From Pannonibacter tanglangensis (GTDB taxonomy: Bacteria > Pseudomonadota > Alphaproteobacteria > Rhizobiales > Stappiaceae): DNA of 64,000 nt. A program made the translations under genes and the position numbers. The notes under the pieces were generated by a model, which was not told the origin of the DNA, did not search any database, and saw only the letters and a program-made list of their open reading frames with translations. Positions 25,620 to 34,705 of the stretch are shown in pieces. Position 1 is the first letter of the stretch. Each line of letters starts with the position of its first letter. Location: the NCBI RefSeq assembly GCF_009915685.1, contig NZ_JAABLP010000003.1. One strand, written 5' to 3'.

Positions 25620-25638
25620 CCCTAAATCCTCGATCCGG

Positions 25639-26517
25639 TCAGAGCGCCTCGGCGCCCGAGATGATTTCAATCAGTTCCTTGGTGATCTGGGCCTGACGCT
25701 GGCGGTTGTACCGCAGGGTCAGCTTCTTGATCATGTCGCCGGCGTTGCGGGTCGCGTTGTCCATGGCGGACATGCGGGCACCCTGCTCGGACGCGGCGTT
25801 CTCAAGGAGCGCGCGGAAGATCTGCACCGAGATGTTGCGGGGCAGGAGATCGGCGAGGATCTCCGCTTCATCCGGCTCATACTCATAGAGCTGCGCGGCA
25901 TCGTCAGATGCCTTGCGCTCCGGCAGCTTGGCCGGAATGAGCTGCTGAGCCGTCGGAACCTGGCTGATCACCGACCGGAATTCCGCGAAGAACAGCGTGC
26001 AGACGTCGAACTCGTCCTTGTCGTACATCGACAGGACAAGATCGGCGACTTCCGCGGCATTCGCGTACCCGATCTGCTTCACGCCCCGCATCTCGATGGT
26101 GCGGAACACCAGCTTGCCGAACTCGCGCTTGATCGCGTCGAAGCCCTTCTTGCCCACGCAGAGGATCTTGACTTCCTTGCCCTGGGCAATGAGCGAGCGG
26201 GCGCGTTCCCGCGCCAGCTTCGCGATCGAGGAGTTGAAGCCACCGCAAAGCCCGCGCTCGGCCGTTGCGACGACCAGGAGATGAACCTGGTCGCGCCCGG
26301 TGCCGGACATCAGCTTCGGCGCATCATCGCGGCCTTCAAAGGCAGCGGCGATGTTGGCCAGCACCTGCTCCATGCGTTCCGCATAGGGCCGGGCAGCCTC
26401 CGCAGCGTCCTGGGCACGACGCAGCTTCGCCGCGGCCACCATCTTCATGGCCTTGGTGATCTTCTGCGTCGCCTTGACCGAGGCGATGCGGTTTCGTAGG
26501 TCCTTCAGGCTCGGCAT
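25639..26517 (-). CDS. atpG: ATP synthase gamma subunit
   Basis: 292 aa rotor shaft of F1: N-terminal helix MPSLKDLRNRIASVKATQKI with TKAMKMVAAAKLRRAQ, and C-terminal helix SAMDNATRNAGDMIKKLTL. Both termini are canonical, confirming the start. Between atpA and atpD. Confidence 0.98.
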   Translation of the reverse strand: MPSLKDLRNRIASVKATQKITKAMKMVAAAKLRRAQDAAEAARPYAERMEQVLANIAAAFEGRDDAPKLMSGTGRDQVHLLVVATAERGLCGGFNSSIAKLARERARSLIAQGKEVKILCVGKKGFDAIKREFGKLVFRTIEMRGVKQIGYANAAEVADLVLSMYDKDEFDVCTLFFAEFRSVISQVPTAQQLIPAKLPERKASDDAAQLYEYEPDEAEILADLLPRNISVQIFRALLENAASEQGARMSAMDNATRNAGDMIKKLTLRYNRQRQAQITKELIEIISGAEAL

Positions 26518-26552
26518 GGCCGCCCCTGCTCCTTCTCAGACTGCGTTCTGGG

Positions 26553-28082
26553 TTACGAGAAGCTCTTGGCGAAAGCATCCACCGCCGCGCGCAGGCGCGT
26601 GGTCAGCTCGTCGTCGAGGGCCTTCTTCTGCCAGATCGCGTCGAGGAGATCCTTGTGCTCGCCACGCAGGGAGAGCAGCAGGCCAGCCTCGAAGGCGCGG
26701 ACGCGGTCGACCGGGATCTTGTCCAGGTAGCCGTTCACGCCGGCGAAGATCACCGCAACCTGCTCCTGGGTCTTCAGGGGCGAGAACTGCGGCTGCTTCA
26801 GCAGCTCGACCAGACGGGCACCACGGTTCAGCAGGCGCTGGGTGGTCGCGTCGAGGTCGGAGCCGAACTGGGCAAAGGCCGCCATTTCGCGGTACTGCGC
26901 CAGCTCGCCCTTGATCGGGCCTGCAACCTGCTTCATCGCCTTGATCTGGGCTGCCGAGCCCACGCGGGACACGGACAGGCCCACGTTCACGGCCGGGCGA
27001 ACGCCCTGGTAGAACAGGTCGGTTTCCAGGAAGATCTGACCGTCGGTGATCGAGATCACGTTGGTCGGAATGTAGGCCGACACGTCGTTCGCCTGGGTCT
27101 CGATGACCGGCAGCGCGGTGAGCGAACCGAGGCCGTTGTCCTCGTTCAGCTTGGCCGCACGCTCCAGCAGACGGGAGTGCAGGTAGAACACGTCGCCCGG
27201 GAAGGCTTCACGTCCGGGCGGACGACGCAGCAGCAGCGACATCTGGCGATAGGCAACGGCCTGCTTGGACAGGTCGTCGTAGCCGATCACGGCATGCATG
27301 CCGTTGTCGCGGAAGAACTCGCCCATGGCGCAGCCGGCGAACGGAGCCAGGAACTGCAGCGGGGCAGCGTCCGAGGCGGTTGCAGCCACGACGATCGAGT
27401 AGGCCAGCGCACCGCTGTCTTCCAGGGTCTTCACGAACTGGGCGACGGTGGAGCGCTTCTGGCCGACTGCGACGTAGATGCAGTACAGCTTGTTGCTCTC
27501 GTCCGTGCCTTCGTGCAGCGGCTTCTGGTTCAGGAAGGTGTCGAGGATGATCGCGGTCTTGCCGGTCTGGCGGTCACCGATCACCAGTTCGCGCTGGCCA
27601 CGGCCGACCGGGATCAGGGCGTCGATCGCCTTCAGACCCGTCGACATCGGCTCGTGCACGGACTTGCGCGGCAGAATGCCCGGCGCCTTCACGTCCACGC
27701 GACGCTTCTCGGTGAACTCGATCGGGCCCTTGCCGTCGAGCGGGTTGCCCAGCGGGTCGACGACGCGGCCGAGCAGGCCCTTGCCGACCGGGACTTCCAC
27801 GATGGCGCCCGTACGCTTGACGGTGTCGCCTTCCTTGATGTCGCGGTCCGAACCGAAGATCACGACGCCGACGTTGTCGGTTTCAAGGTTGAGCGCCATG
27901 CCACGCACGCCGCCCGGGAACTCGACCATCTCACCGGCCTGGACATTGTCCAGACCGTAGACGCGCGCGATGCCGTCACCGACGGACAGCACCTGACCAA
28001 CCTCAGTCACCGCGGCCTCCTGGCCGAAGCTCTTGATCTGGTCCTTGAGGATAGCGGAAATTTCCGCGGCCCGAATATCCAT
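26553..28082 (-). CDS. atpA: ATP synthase alpha subunit
   Basis: 509 aa non-catalytic nucleotide-binding F1 subunit. P-loop GDRQTGKT (169-176), DDLSKQAVAYRQMSLLLRRP and the conserved VGSAAQIKAMKQVAGP. Start overlaps the atpH stop by one base. Confidence 0.98.
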   Translation of the reverse strand: MDIRAAEISAILKDQIKSFGQEAAVTEVGQVLSVGDGIARVYGLDNVQAGEMVEFPGGVRGMALNLETDNVGVVIFGSDRDIKEGDTVKRTGAIVEVPVGKGLLGRVVDPLGNPLDGKGPIEFTEKRRVDVKAPGILPRKSVHEPMSTGLKAIDALIPVGRGQRELVIGDRQTGKTAIILDTFLNQKPLHEGTDESNKLYCIYVAVGQKRSTVAQFVKTLEDSGALAYSIVVAATASDAAPLQFLAPFAGCAMGEFFRDNGMHAVIGYDDLSKQAVAYRQMSLLLRRPPGREAFPGDVFYLHSRLLERAAKLNEDNGLGSLTALPVIETQANDVSAYIPTNVISITDGQIFLETDLFYQGVRPAVNVGLSVSRVGSAAQIKAMKQVAGPIKGELAQYREMAAFAQFGSDLDATTQRLLNRGARLVELLKQPQFSPLKTQEQVAVIFAGVNGYLDKIPVDRVRAFEAGLLLSLRGEHKDLLDAIWQKKALDDELTTRLRAAVDAFAKSFS

Positions 28083-28663
28083 CAGCCGACCTCTTTCATT
28101 GCGAACTTAAGAGAATTGAGCTTGGTGCGCAGCGACGTATCGACCATTCGGCTGCCCACCTTGACGATGAGGCCACCGATGAGGGCGGGGTCGACGCGCG
28201 CAGCGATGTTGATCTTCTTGCCCGTGGATGCTGCGAGAGCCTCCTTGAGCGCCGCGACATTGGCGTCCGACAGCGGAGCTGCGGACACCACCTCGGCCGT
28301 TGCCTCGCCACGCTTTTCAGCGAGCAGGGCGCGGAAGGCCTTGATCATGTCGGGAAGAACGAAGAGGCGCCGGTTCTTGGCGGCCAGCTTCACGAAATTG
28401 GCAGCGAGACCCGCGATCCCTGCCTTGGCCAGCAGGGCATCAAGTGCCGCAAGCTGCTCATCAGCGGTGAACACCGGGCTGCGTACAAGGCGGACGAGAT
28501 CCGCGCTTTCAGCCAGCATGGCGTCGAAAGCGGCGAGGTCACGTTCGACCTGCTGGGTCGCGCCACCGTCTTCTGCTAGTTCGAGCAGGGCAGCCGCATA
28601 CCGCTTCGCCACGCCGGAAACGAGAGTTGTGTTGTCAGTCACCTGATCCGAGCTCTCTGACAT
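28082..28663 (-). CDS. atpH: ATP synthase delta subunit
   Basis: 193 aa F1 delta (OSCP) subunit linking F1 to the peripheral stalk. GVAKRYAAALLELAE at the N-terminus, LAAKNRRLFVLPDMIKAF, and the C-terminal DPALIGGLIVKVGSRMVDTSLRTKL split over a typical delta signature. First gene of the F1 operon. The F0 genes are not in the window, as in other alphaproteobacteria, where they lie elsewhere. Confidence 0.97.
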   Translation of the reverse strand: MSESSDQVTDNTTLVSGVAKRYAAALLELAEDGGATQQVERDLAAFDAMLAESADLVRLVRSPVFTADEQLAALDALLAKAGIAGLAANFVKLAAKNRRLFVLPDMIKAFRALLAEKRGEATAEVVSAAPLSDANVAALKEALAASTGKKINIAARVDPALIGGLIVKVGSRMVDTSLRTKLNSLKFAMKEVG

Positions 28664-29001
28664 ATAATCCCAGGACGCCGCACCGGAAAGCCCGACGCAA
28701 TGTCTTGAAATTTATTGGGTTTTCAGGGTCATATGGATTGACGGCGGAACCGCGCCCCCAGAAGCCGCGCCTCGAATAACACAGGCCGGTGTGGTGTGCA
28801 ACTTCGCAAGGCCGGCCAAATGCCGCAATTGCGAAGGATTCTTGCCTTCTGGCCAGGGCTTGCGGCAGGGCCGAGGGATTTGCCGTCACACTTGCTGTCA
28901 CAATCGCGGGCGGTCGCGCCGTCGCACGGGTCGTCAGGGGGGCCTCCCGGCGGCACCCACAGGGGCTTCGCGCCCGCCGGACCGGGGCGCGCGGCCCCTC
29001 C
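28664..29001. other. Gap between priA and the atp operon
   Basis: 338 bp without a recognisable gene. It carries the candidate atp promoter (28773-28801, - strand) and an A/T-rich leader just before atpH. The half next to priA shows no clear terminator for priA: only a short GGGGC/GCCCC stem near 28985. Confidence 0.4.
28773..28801 (-). promoter_or_regulatory. Candidate promoter of atpHAGDC
   Basis: On the - strand TTGCAC (28796-28801), a 17-base spacer, and TATTCG (28773-28778), giving a leader of about 100 nt. The hexamers are moderate matches; no other good pair was seen in the gap. Confidence 0.4.
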
Positions 29002-31197
29002 CTAAAGGAACTGTTGCGGGTCGATGTCGATCTGCAGCTTCAGCCCGCCCCGGGCAGGCGGCGCCAGCGTCATCCAGTGCCGCAGGTAGCCCTGCAGGTC
29101 GACCTGCCGCGGGGCCATCGCCAGCAGGCGATAGCGGTGACGGCCGCGCACCATCGCGAGTGCGGCCTCCGCCGGGCCCAGGATGGTCACCGCGCGGTCC
29201 GCCGGTGCGACGCGCGAGACCGCCCGGGCATAGGCTTCCGTCGCCGCCTTCTCCGGACCGGAGATGACGAGAGCCGCCAGCCGGCCGAAAGGCGGCAGGC
29301 CTGCCGCCCGCCGCGCCTCGATCTCGGCCCGGTAGAAGGCCTCCCGGTCGGAGGACAGCAACGCCTTCAGCACCGGATGGTCCGGCGAGTAGCTCTGCAG
29401 CAGCCCGCGGCCGCCGCCGGTGATGCGCCCGGCGCGGCCGGTGACCTGTGCCAGCAGCTGGAAGGTCCGTTCGGCGGCGCGCGGGTCGCCATGGGCCAGT
29501 CCAAGGTCGGCGTCGATGACGCCGACGAGCTTCATCAGCGGGAAATTGTGGCCCTTGGCCACCAGCTGCGTGCCGATGACGATGTCGGCGCCCCCCTCCT
29601 CCACGAGCTTCATCTCGCGGCGGAGCCGGTCGGGGCCGCCCAGCAGGTCCGAGGAGAGCACCAGCACGCGGGCGTCCGGAAACAGGCCCTCCACCTCCTC
29701 GGCCACCCGCTCGACGCCGGGACCGCAAGCGACCAGTGCATCCTGGGTGCCGCAGGCCGGACAGGCCCGGGGGATTGCTTCCGTGTGGCCGCAATGGTGG
29801 CAAACCAGCTTGCCCTTCATCCGGTGCTCGACGAGCCAGGCGCTGCACTGGCTGCACTGGAACCGGTGGCCACAGGAGCGGCACAGGGTGAGCGGAGCGT
29901 AGCCGCGCCGGTTCAGGAACAGCAGCGACTGCCCCTTCTGGGCGAAGGTCTCGCGGATCGCGCTGACGAGCCCGGGGGCGATCCAGCGGCCGCGTTCGGG
30001 GCCCTCGGTGCGCATGTCGATGACGGCGAGGTCCGGCAGACTGGCGCCGCTGGCGCGCTCGGGCAGCACATGGCGCTGGTAGCGGCCGAGATCGGCGTTG
30101 ACCCGGCTTTCCACCGAAGGGGTCGCGGAGGCCAGCACCACCGGAATGCGGGCGAGGTGGCCGCGCACCACGGCCATGTCGCGGGCGTTGTACGAGACGC
30201 GGTCATCCTGCTTGAAGGCCGTGTCGTGCTCCTCGTCGACGACGATCAGGCCGAGCCGCGAGAAGGGCAGGAACAGGGCCGAGCGGGCGCCGACCACCAC
30301 CTGGACTTCGCCGCTTGCGACACCACGCCACACCCGGGCGCGCTTCTTCGGCGTGATTTCCGAGTGCCACTCGGCCGGCGGCACGCCGAAGCGCGTCTCG
30401 AAACGGCGCAGGAACTGCTCCGTCAGCCCGATCTCGGGGACGAGGATCACCGCCTGCCGGCCTCGCCGCAGCGCTTCGGCGACCGCCTCGAAATAGACCT
30501 CTGTCTTGCCCGAGCCGGTGACGCCGTCGATCAGGGCCACCACGCCCCCGCGGTCGAAATTGGCCACCAGCGCCTCGGCGACGCCGGCCTGTGTGGGGGT
30601 CAGCTGCGGCGGGTTGAAGGCAGGGTCCGGTGGCAGCGGCAAGGGTGTCGCCGTCATGAACACGGGCTCGAACACGCCCTGCTCGGCCAGGCCGTCGATG
30701 ACCGAGGTGCTGACGCCGGCCGTGGCGGCGAGACCGCTGCGGGTCCAGGCCAGCCCGTCGGCGGCGGTGGCAAGCACCCGGGCGCGGGCCGGGGTCATGC
30801 GGTCGGGGCTGCGGTCGAGCACCCGTTGCAGGCCGGGCACGGGCGGCTCGGGCTCCAGCGCCTCCTCCGAACGCAGCACCATCCGCAGCACCATGCCGGG
30901 CGCGGCCAGCGTCCAGCCCGCGACCCAGTCGATGAAGCGGCGCAGCTCGTCGTTCAGCGGCGGCGCATCGTGGACATGGAGGATCTCCTTGAGCTTGCGC
31001 GGGTTGATGGCCGCGTCCGGCTGCGTGTCCCAGACCGCGCCCGTGACCTCGCGGGTGCCCAGCGGCACGCGCACGATGCTGCCCGGCACCACATGCGCGC
31101 CTGCCGGAACCCGGTAGGTGTAGGGCTCGGGCACGGCCACGGGCACCAGCACGCTGGCAATCGTCTCGCGGGCTTCGGGCAGGTCGTCGAACAGCAC
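29002..31197 (-). CDS. priA: PriA, primosomal replication-restart helicase
   Basis: 731 aa from the GTG at 31197, the length of E. coli PriA; that GTG follows GAGGAG, whereas the ATG 15 codons upstream (31242) has no ribosome site. Motifs: Walker A GVTGSGKT (225-232), DEEH box (321-324), ASATPS, two zinc sites built from Cys439, 442, 448, 451, 466, 469, 479 and 482, and IGTQLVAKGHNFP. PriA reloads the replisome at stalled forks. Neighbour of the atp operon and the transaldolase gene, an arrangement common in rhizobia. Confidence 0.95.
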   Translation of the reverse strand: MLFDDLPEARETIASVLVPVAVPEPYTYRVPAGAHVVPGSIVRVPLGTREVTGAVWDTQPDAAINPRKLKEILHVHDAPPLNDELRRFIDWVAGWTLAAPGMVLRMVLRSEEALEPEPPVPGLQRVLDRSPDRMTPARARVLATAADGLAWTRSGLAATAGVSTSVIDGLAEQGVFEPVFMTATPLPLPPDPAFNPPQLTPTQAGVAEALVANFDRGGVVALIDGVTGSGKTEVYFEAVAEALRRGRQAVILVPEIGLTEQFLRRFETRFGVPPAEWHSEITPKKRARVWRGVASGEVQVVVGARSALFLPFSRLGLIVVDEEHDTAFKQDDRVSYNARDMAVVRGHLARIPVVLASATPSVESRVNADLGRYQRHVLPERASGASLPDLAVIDMRTEGPERGRWIAPGLVSAIRETFAQKGQSLLFLNRRGYAPLTLCRSCGHRFQCSQCSAWLVEHRMKGKLVCHHCGHTEAIPRACPACGTQDALVACGPGVERVAEEVEGLFPDARVLVLSSDLLGGPDRLRREMKLVEEGGADIVIGTQLVAKGHNFPLMKLVGVIDADLGLAHGDPRAAERTFQLLAQVTGRAGRITGGGRGLLQSYSPDHPVLKALLSSDREAFYRAEIEARRAAGLPPFGRLAALVISGPEKAATEAYARAVSRVAPADRAVTILGPAEAALAMVRGRHRYRLLAMAPRQVDLQGYLRHWMTLAPPARGGLKLQIDIDPQQFL

Positions 31198-31500
31198 GCT
31201 TCCGTCGTCTCCTCGGTCGGGCGCGCCCGTCAGGGGCGCCATCCGGGTCCGCTGATCGCATCGCCCGCGCTCGCGCGCAAGGCCGCTGACCGCCCGACCG
31301 CCCGTCGGCCTCCCGGATGAGGTACGCTCCGCAAATTTGCCATGGCCTGCGAATCGGGGGTGTTGCGGCTCCCGATCCTACGCTAAACAGGCGGGGACCG
31401 GAGCGCGGGGCGGGACATTTCCCCGTCGCGCTGCGCATCGTCTCGCGTGGGAGCGGTCCCGGGCCTTGCGGCCGGACCGCGCAAGGGAGTTGAAACCCAG

Positions 31501-32154
31501 ATGAAGTTCTTTGTCGATACGGCCGATACCGCAGAAATCGCCGAACTGGCCGCCACCGGCCTCCTCGACGGCGTGACCACCAATCCGTCCCTGATCATGA
31601 AGGCGGGTCGCCCGATGAAGGAAGTGATTGCCGAGATCTGCAAGATCACGGACGGTCCGGTCTCCGCAGAAGTTGCCGCCACCGACTATGACGGCATCCT
31701 GCGCGAGGCCAAGGTGCTTGCCGCCATTGCCCCGAATGTCGTCATCAAGCTGCCGCTGACCCTGGACGGTCTCAAGGCCTGCAAGGCGCTCACCTCGGCC
31801 GGCCACAAGACCAACGTCACCCTGTGCTTCTCGGCCACCCAGGCCCTGCTGGCCGCCAAGGCCGGCGCCACCTACATCTCGCCCTTCATCGGTCGCCTCG
31901 ATGACATCAACCTCGACGGCCTCGAACTGATCCGCGAGATCCGCACGATCTACGACAACTACGGCTTCTCCACCGAGATCCTGGCGGCCTCGATCCGCAC
32001 GATCAACCACGTGCGCGACTGCGCCATCATCGGTGCCGATGTCGCCACCATCCCGCCGTCGACCCTCAAGGCGCTGGTCAAGCATCCGCTGACCGACAAG
32101 GGCCTCGAGACCTTCCTGGCCGACTGGGCCAAGACGGGCCAGTCGATCGCCTGA
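31501..32154 (+). CDS. Transaldolase-like / fructose-6-phosphate aldolase
   Basis: 217 aa small TalC/FSA-type transaldolase: MKFFVDTAD, GVTTNPSL, the Schiff-base lysine in NVVIKLPLT, NVTLCFS and YISPFIGRLDD. It exchanges dihydroxyacetone units in the non-oxidative pentose phosphate branch, or cleaves fructose 6-phosphate; the sequence cannot separate the two. Divergent from priA, followed by a terminator. Confidence 0.93.
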   Translation: MKFFVDTADTAEIAELAATGLLDGVTTNPSLIMKAGRPMKEVIAEICKITDGPVSAEVAATDYDGILREAKVLAAIAPNVVIKLPLTLDGLKACKALTSAGHKTNVTLCFSATQALLAAKAGATYISPFIGRLDDINLDGLELIREIRTIYDNYGFSTEILAASIRTINHVRDCAIIGADVATIPPSTLKALVKHPLTDKGLETFLADWAKTGQSIA

Positions 32155-32175
32155 TCGCCCTCGCCTCCGGCATCG

Positions 32176-32205
32176 AAACGGCACCCTCGCTGGTGCCGTT
32201 TTTGT
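32176..32205 (+). terminator. Rho-independent terminator of the transaldolase gene
   Basis: 10-bp stem AAACGGCACC (32176-32185) / GGTGCCGTTT (32192-32201), 6-base loop, tail TTTTTG. Confidence 0.87.
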
Positions 32206-32240
32206 TTGGCACCCCTTCTCGGTCGCCGGGGTCCTGAGCC

Positions 32241-32448
32241 GTCATTCCGGACAAGGTGAGCACAGCGAACCGCAGATCCGGAACCTGTCCCGGACGTGAT
32301 CCGGGAGCCAGCGTGTCAGTGCGAGCGCATTCGAGCCCATCATCAATGCAACATCAACGCCACGTACTGGAAAAGCTATGTCGCGCTCCGCGCGGCTGGT
32401 CTCTGGATCCCGGCTCGGCGCCTCGCTGACGCTCGGCTGGGCCGGGAT
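32241..32448. repeat. Mosaic of palindromic intergenic repeat units
   Basis: Three inverted repeats in a row: TTCCGGA (32245-32251) / TCCGGAA (32276-32282); TCCCGGA (32288-32294) / TCCGGGA (32300-32306); ATCCCGGC (32407-32414) / GCCGGGAT (32441-32448). The wording of the blocks (GTCATTCCGGACAAGG..., CTGGATCCCGGCTCGGCGC..., GCCGGGATGACG) is that of repetitive intergenic palindromes that I know from many rhizobial genomes. No gene lies in the gap 32206-32551. Confidence 0.65.
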
Positions 32449-32551
32449 GACGGCCTCGTTCAGGTTTTCGACCCGCAGCCACGCCTGCGCAGGCCGTTTC
32501 CGGCCGCCCCGCTCCTCTCGGCCCTTGCCGGCCCTGCTGGAAGACCCCACT

Positions 32552-32572
32552 CTATAGCCACTGGAGCTATAG
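32552..32572. promoter_or_regulatory. MerR-type operator in front of the merR gene
   Basis: CTATAGC (32552-32558), seven bases, GCTATAG (32566-32572): a perfect 7-bp inverted repeat, like the CTATAG-type operators of CadR/PbrR/ZntR regulators. It ends 11 bp before the start codon, so autoregulation is likely. Confidence 0.65.
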
Positions 32573-32583
32573 GATTTCCTGTC

Positions 32584-33006
32584 ATGGCCGACCTGTCCAT
32601 CGGTGATCTTGCCCGTCGCACCGGCGTCAAGGTGCCGACGATCCGCTACTACGAGCAGATGGGACTGATCCCGGAACCGCCGCGCACCGAGGGCAACCAG
32701 CGCCGCTATGGACGGGCTGAACTGGACCGGCTCACCTTCATCAAGCACGCCCGCGATCTCGGGCTGCCGATGGAGGCCATCCGTGACCTCATTGATCTCG
32801 GCGCCCATCCGGAGCGCCCCTGCGGCGATGCGGAGCGTATCGCCGCCGAACAGCTCGCCACCGTGCGTGACAAGATCGCCCGCCTGCAGCGGCTGGAAGC
32901 GGAACTGGAACGGATCATGGCCCATGACCATGGAGCACACACCGTCGCGGACTGCCACGTCCTGCGCGCCCTCGCCGACCATTCCCTCTGCGACGGCGAC
33001 CATTGA
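32584..33006 (+). CDS. MerR-family metal-responsive regulator
   Basis: 140 aa. N-terminal winged helix (SIGDLARRTGVKVPTIRYYEQMGLI, QRRYGRAELDRL), coiled-coil dimer helix (about 82-112), and a C-terminal metal-binding end with Cys and His in PCGD and ADCHVLRAL...SLCDGDH. The Cys79-like residue before the helix and the CysHis tail suggest a ZntR/CadR-type sensor of Zn, Cd or Pb rather than the Cu(I) sensor CueR. No transporter is adjacent; the target is elsewhere or the gene acts mainly on its own promoter. Start ATG at 32584. Confidence 0.9.
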   Translation: MADLSIGDLARRTGVKVPTIRYYEQMGLIPEPPRTEGNQRRYGRAELDRLTFIKHARDLGLPMEAIRDLIDLGAHPERPCGDAERIAAEQLATVRDKIARLQRLEAELERIMAHDHGAHTVADCHVLRALADHSLCDGDH

Positions 33007-33160
33007 ACGCGGCCCGGCGCCTGGCCCACTGACGCCAATGCACATTCGGACGCCATCCCGCACGAGGCGGGGAGGACCGTCGGGGTGAACGGCAATCGCC
33101 GAGGCCAAACCCGCATGTTTCCGGCAGAGGCGGGTCCACCCGGAGCACGGGCGCCAACGA

Positions 33161-33195
33161 AAAGAAAAAGGCCGGAGCGTCACCGCTCCGGCCTT
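33161..33195 (-). terminator. Rho-independent terminator of lpd (also reads for merR)
   Basis: 12-bp perfect stem AAGGCCGGAGCG (33168-33179) / CGCTCCGGCCTT (33184-33195), 4-base loop. On the - strand a T-rich tail (TTTTTCTTTT) follows; on the + strand only TTCTTG. Confidence 0.88.
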
Positions 33196-33224
33196 CTTGA
33201 CATCCGGGACCAAACCCAGCGCGA

Positions 33225-34628
33225 TCAGGCGTGGATCGGCTTGGCGAAGGTTGCGAGGGCTGCTTCCTTCACGGCTTCCGACATGGTCGGATGCGCGTGG
33301 CAGGTGCGGCCGAGGTCTTCCGACGAGCCACCGAATTCCATCAGCACGGCCGCTTCGTGGATCATCTCGCCGGCGCCATGGCCGACGATGTGCACGCCGA
33401 GCACCCGGTCGGTGGCCGCATCCGCCAGCACCTTCACGAAGCCGTCGGTGTGGTTCATGGCGCGGGCCCGGCCGTTGGCGACGAAGTTGAACTTGCCGGC
33501 CTTGTAGGCAACGCCTGCAGCCTTCAGCTCTTCCTCGGTCTTGCCCACCGACGCCACTTCCGGCGAGGTGTAGACGACGCCCGGAATGATGTCATAGTTC
33601 ACATGGCCGGCCTGGCCGGCGAGGATTTCGGCCAGCGCCACGCCCTCGTCCTCGGCCTTGTGTGCCAGCATCGGGCCGACGATCACGTCGCCGATGGCGT
33701 AGATGCCCGGCACGCTGGTCTGATAGTGGCCGTTCGTCTCGATGCGGCCGCGGTTGTCCAGCTTGACGCCGACATCCTCCAGGCCAAGACCGGCGGTGTA
33801 GGGCTTGCGGCCGATGGCGACGAGGACCACGTCGGCCTCGATCACTTCGGCAGCGCCGCCGGCGGCCGGCTCGACAGAGACTTCCAGACCCTTGCCCTTC
33901 CTGGCAACGCCGGTGACCTTGGACGACAGCTTGAAGGTCATGCCCTGCTTGGCCAGCAGGCGCTGGAACTGCTTGGAGACATCGCCGTCCATCGGGCCGA
34001 GGATCTTGTCCATGAACTCCACCACGGTCACCTTGGCGCCGAGACGGCCCCAGACCGAGCCCAGCTCCAGACCGATGACGCCGCCGCCGACCACGACGAG
34101 GTGATCCGGCACCTTCTCGAGCGTCAGCGCGCCGGTGGAGGAGACGACCTGCTTCTCGTCGATCTCGACGCCCGGCAGCGGCATCACGTCGGAGCCGGTG
34201 GCGATGACGATCGACTTGGTGGCGAGTTCGGTCACGGTGCCGTCTTCGGCCGTGACGGACACCTTGCCCTGGCCCAGGATCTTGCCGGTGCCGTGGAAGG
34301 CCTCGATCTTGTTCTTCTTGAGGAGGAACGCAACGCCGCCGACATTGGCGTCGATGGTCGCCTGCTTGTGCGCCATCATCGCCGGCAGGTCGAGCTTCGG
34401 CTTGGCGACCTTGATGCCGAGCGCCTCGAAGCCGTGGCCGGCCTCGTGGAACATCTCGGACGCATGCAGCAGCGCCTTGGAGGGAATGCAGCCCACGTTC
34501 AGGCAGGTGCCGCCATGGGTGGCGCGCTTCTCGACCACCGCGACCTTCAGGCCGAGCTGGGCGGCCTTGATGGCGCAGACATAGCCACCGGGACCGGTGC
34601 CGATGACGACGAGATCATACTGGGACAT
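33225..34628 (-). CDS. lpd: Dihydrolipoyl dehydrogenase (E3)
   Basis: 467 aa FAD flavoprotein that reoxidises lipoyl groups of the 2-oxoglutarate dehydrogenase complex. FAD site GTGPGGYVCAI, redox disulfide GGTCLNVGCIP (Cys42, Cys47), NAD site VVGGGVIGLELGS, and active-site His-Glu in HAHPTMSEAVKEA. Last gene of the suc cluster, followed by a strong terminator. Confidence 0.97.
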   Translation of the reverse strand: MSQYDLVVIGTGPGGYVCAIKAAQLGLKVAVVEKRATHGGTCLNVGCIPSKALLHASEMFHEAGHGFEALGIKVAKPKLDLPAMMAHKQATIDANVGGVAFLLKKNKIEAFHGTGKILGQGKVSVTAEDGTVTELATKSIVIATGSDVMPLPGVEIDEKQVVSSTGALTLEKVPDHLVVVGGGVIGLELGSVWGRLGAKVTVVEFMDKILGPMDGDVSKQFQRLLAKQGMTFKLSSKVTGVARKGKGLEVSVEPAAGGAAEVIEADVVLVAIGRKPYTAGLGLEDVGVKLDNRGRIETNGHYQTSVPGIYAIGDVIVGPMLAHKAEDEGVALAEILAGQAGHVNYDIIPGVVYTSPEVASVGKTEEELKAAGVAYKAGKFNFVANGRARAMNHTDGFVKVLADAATDRVLGVHIVGHGAGEMIHEAAVLMEFGGSSEDLGRTCHAHPTMSEAVKEAALATFAKPIHA

Positions 34629-34705
34629 GGGAATGCCTCACGTTCTTTCAGGTCAGTTTGGGGCAGCCGGCACGCAAGCGGCCAGCCACCGGAGCGTTCG
34701 GGAGG

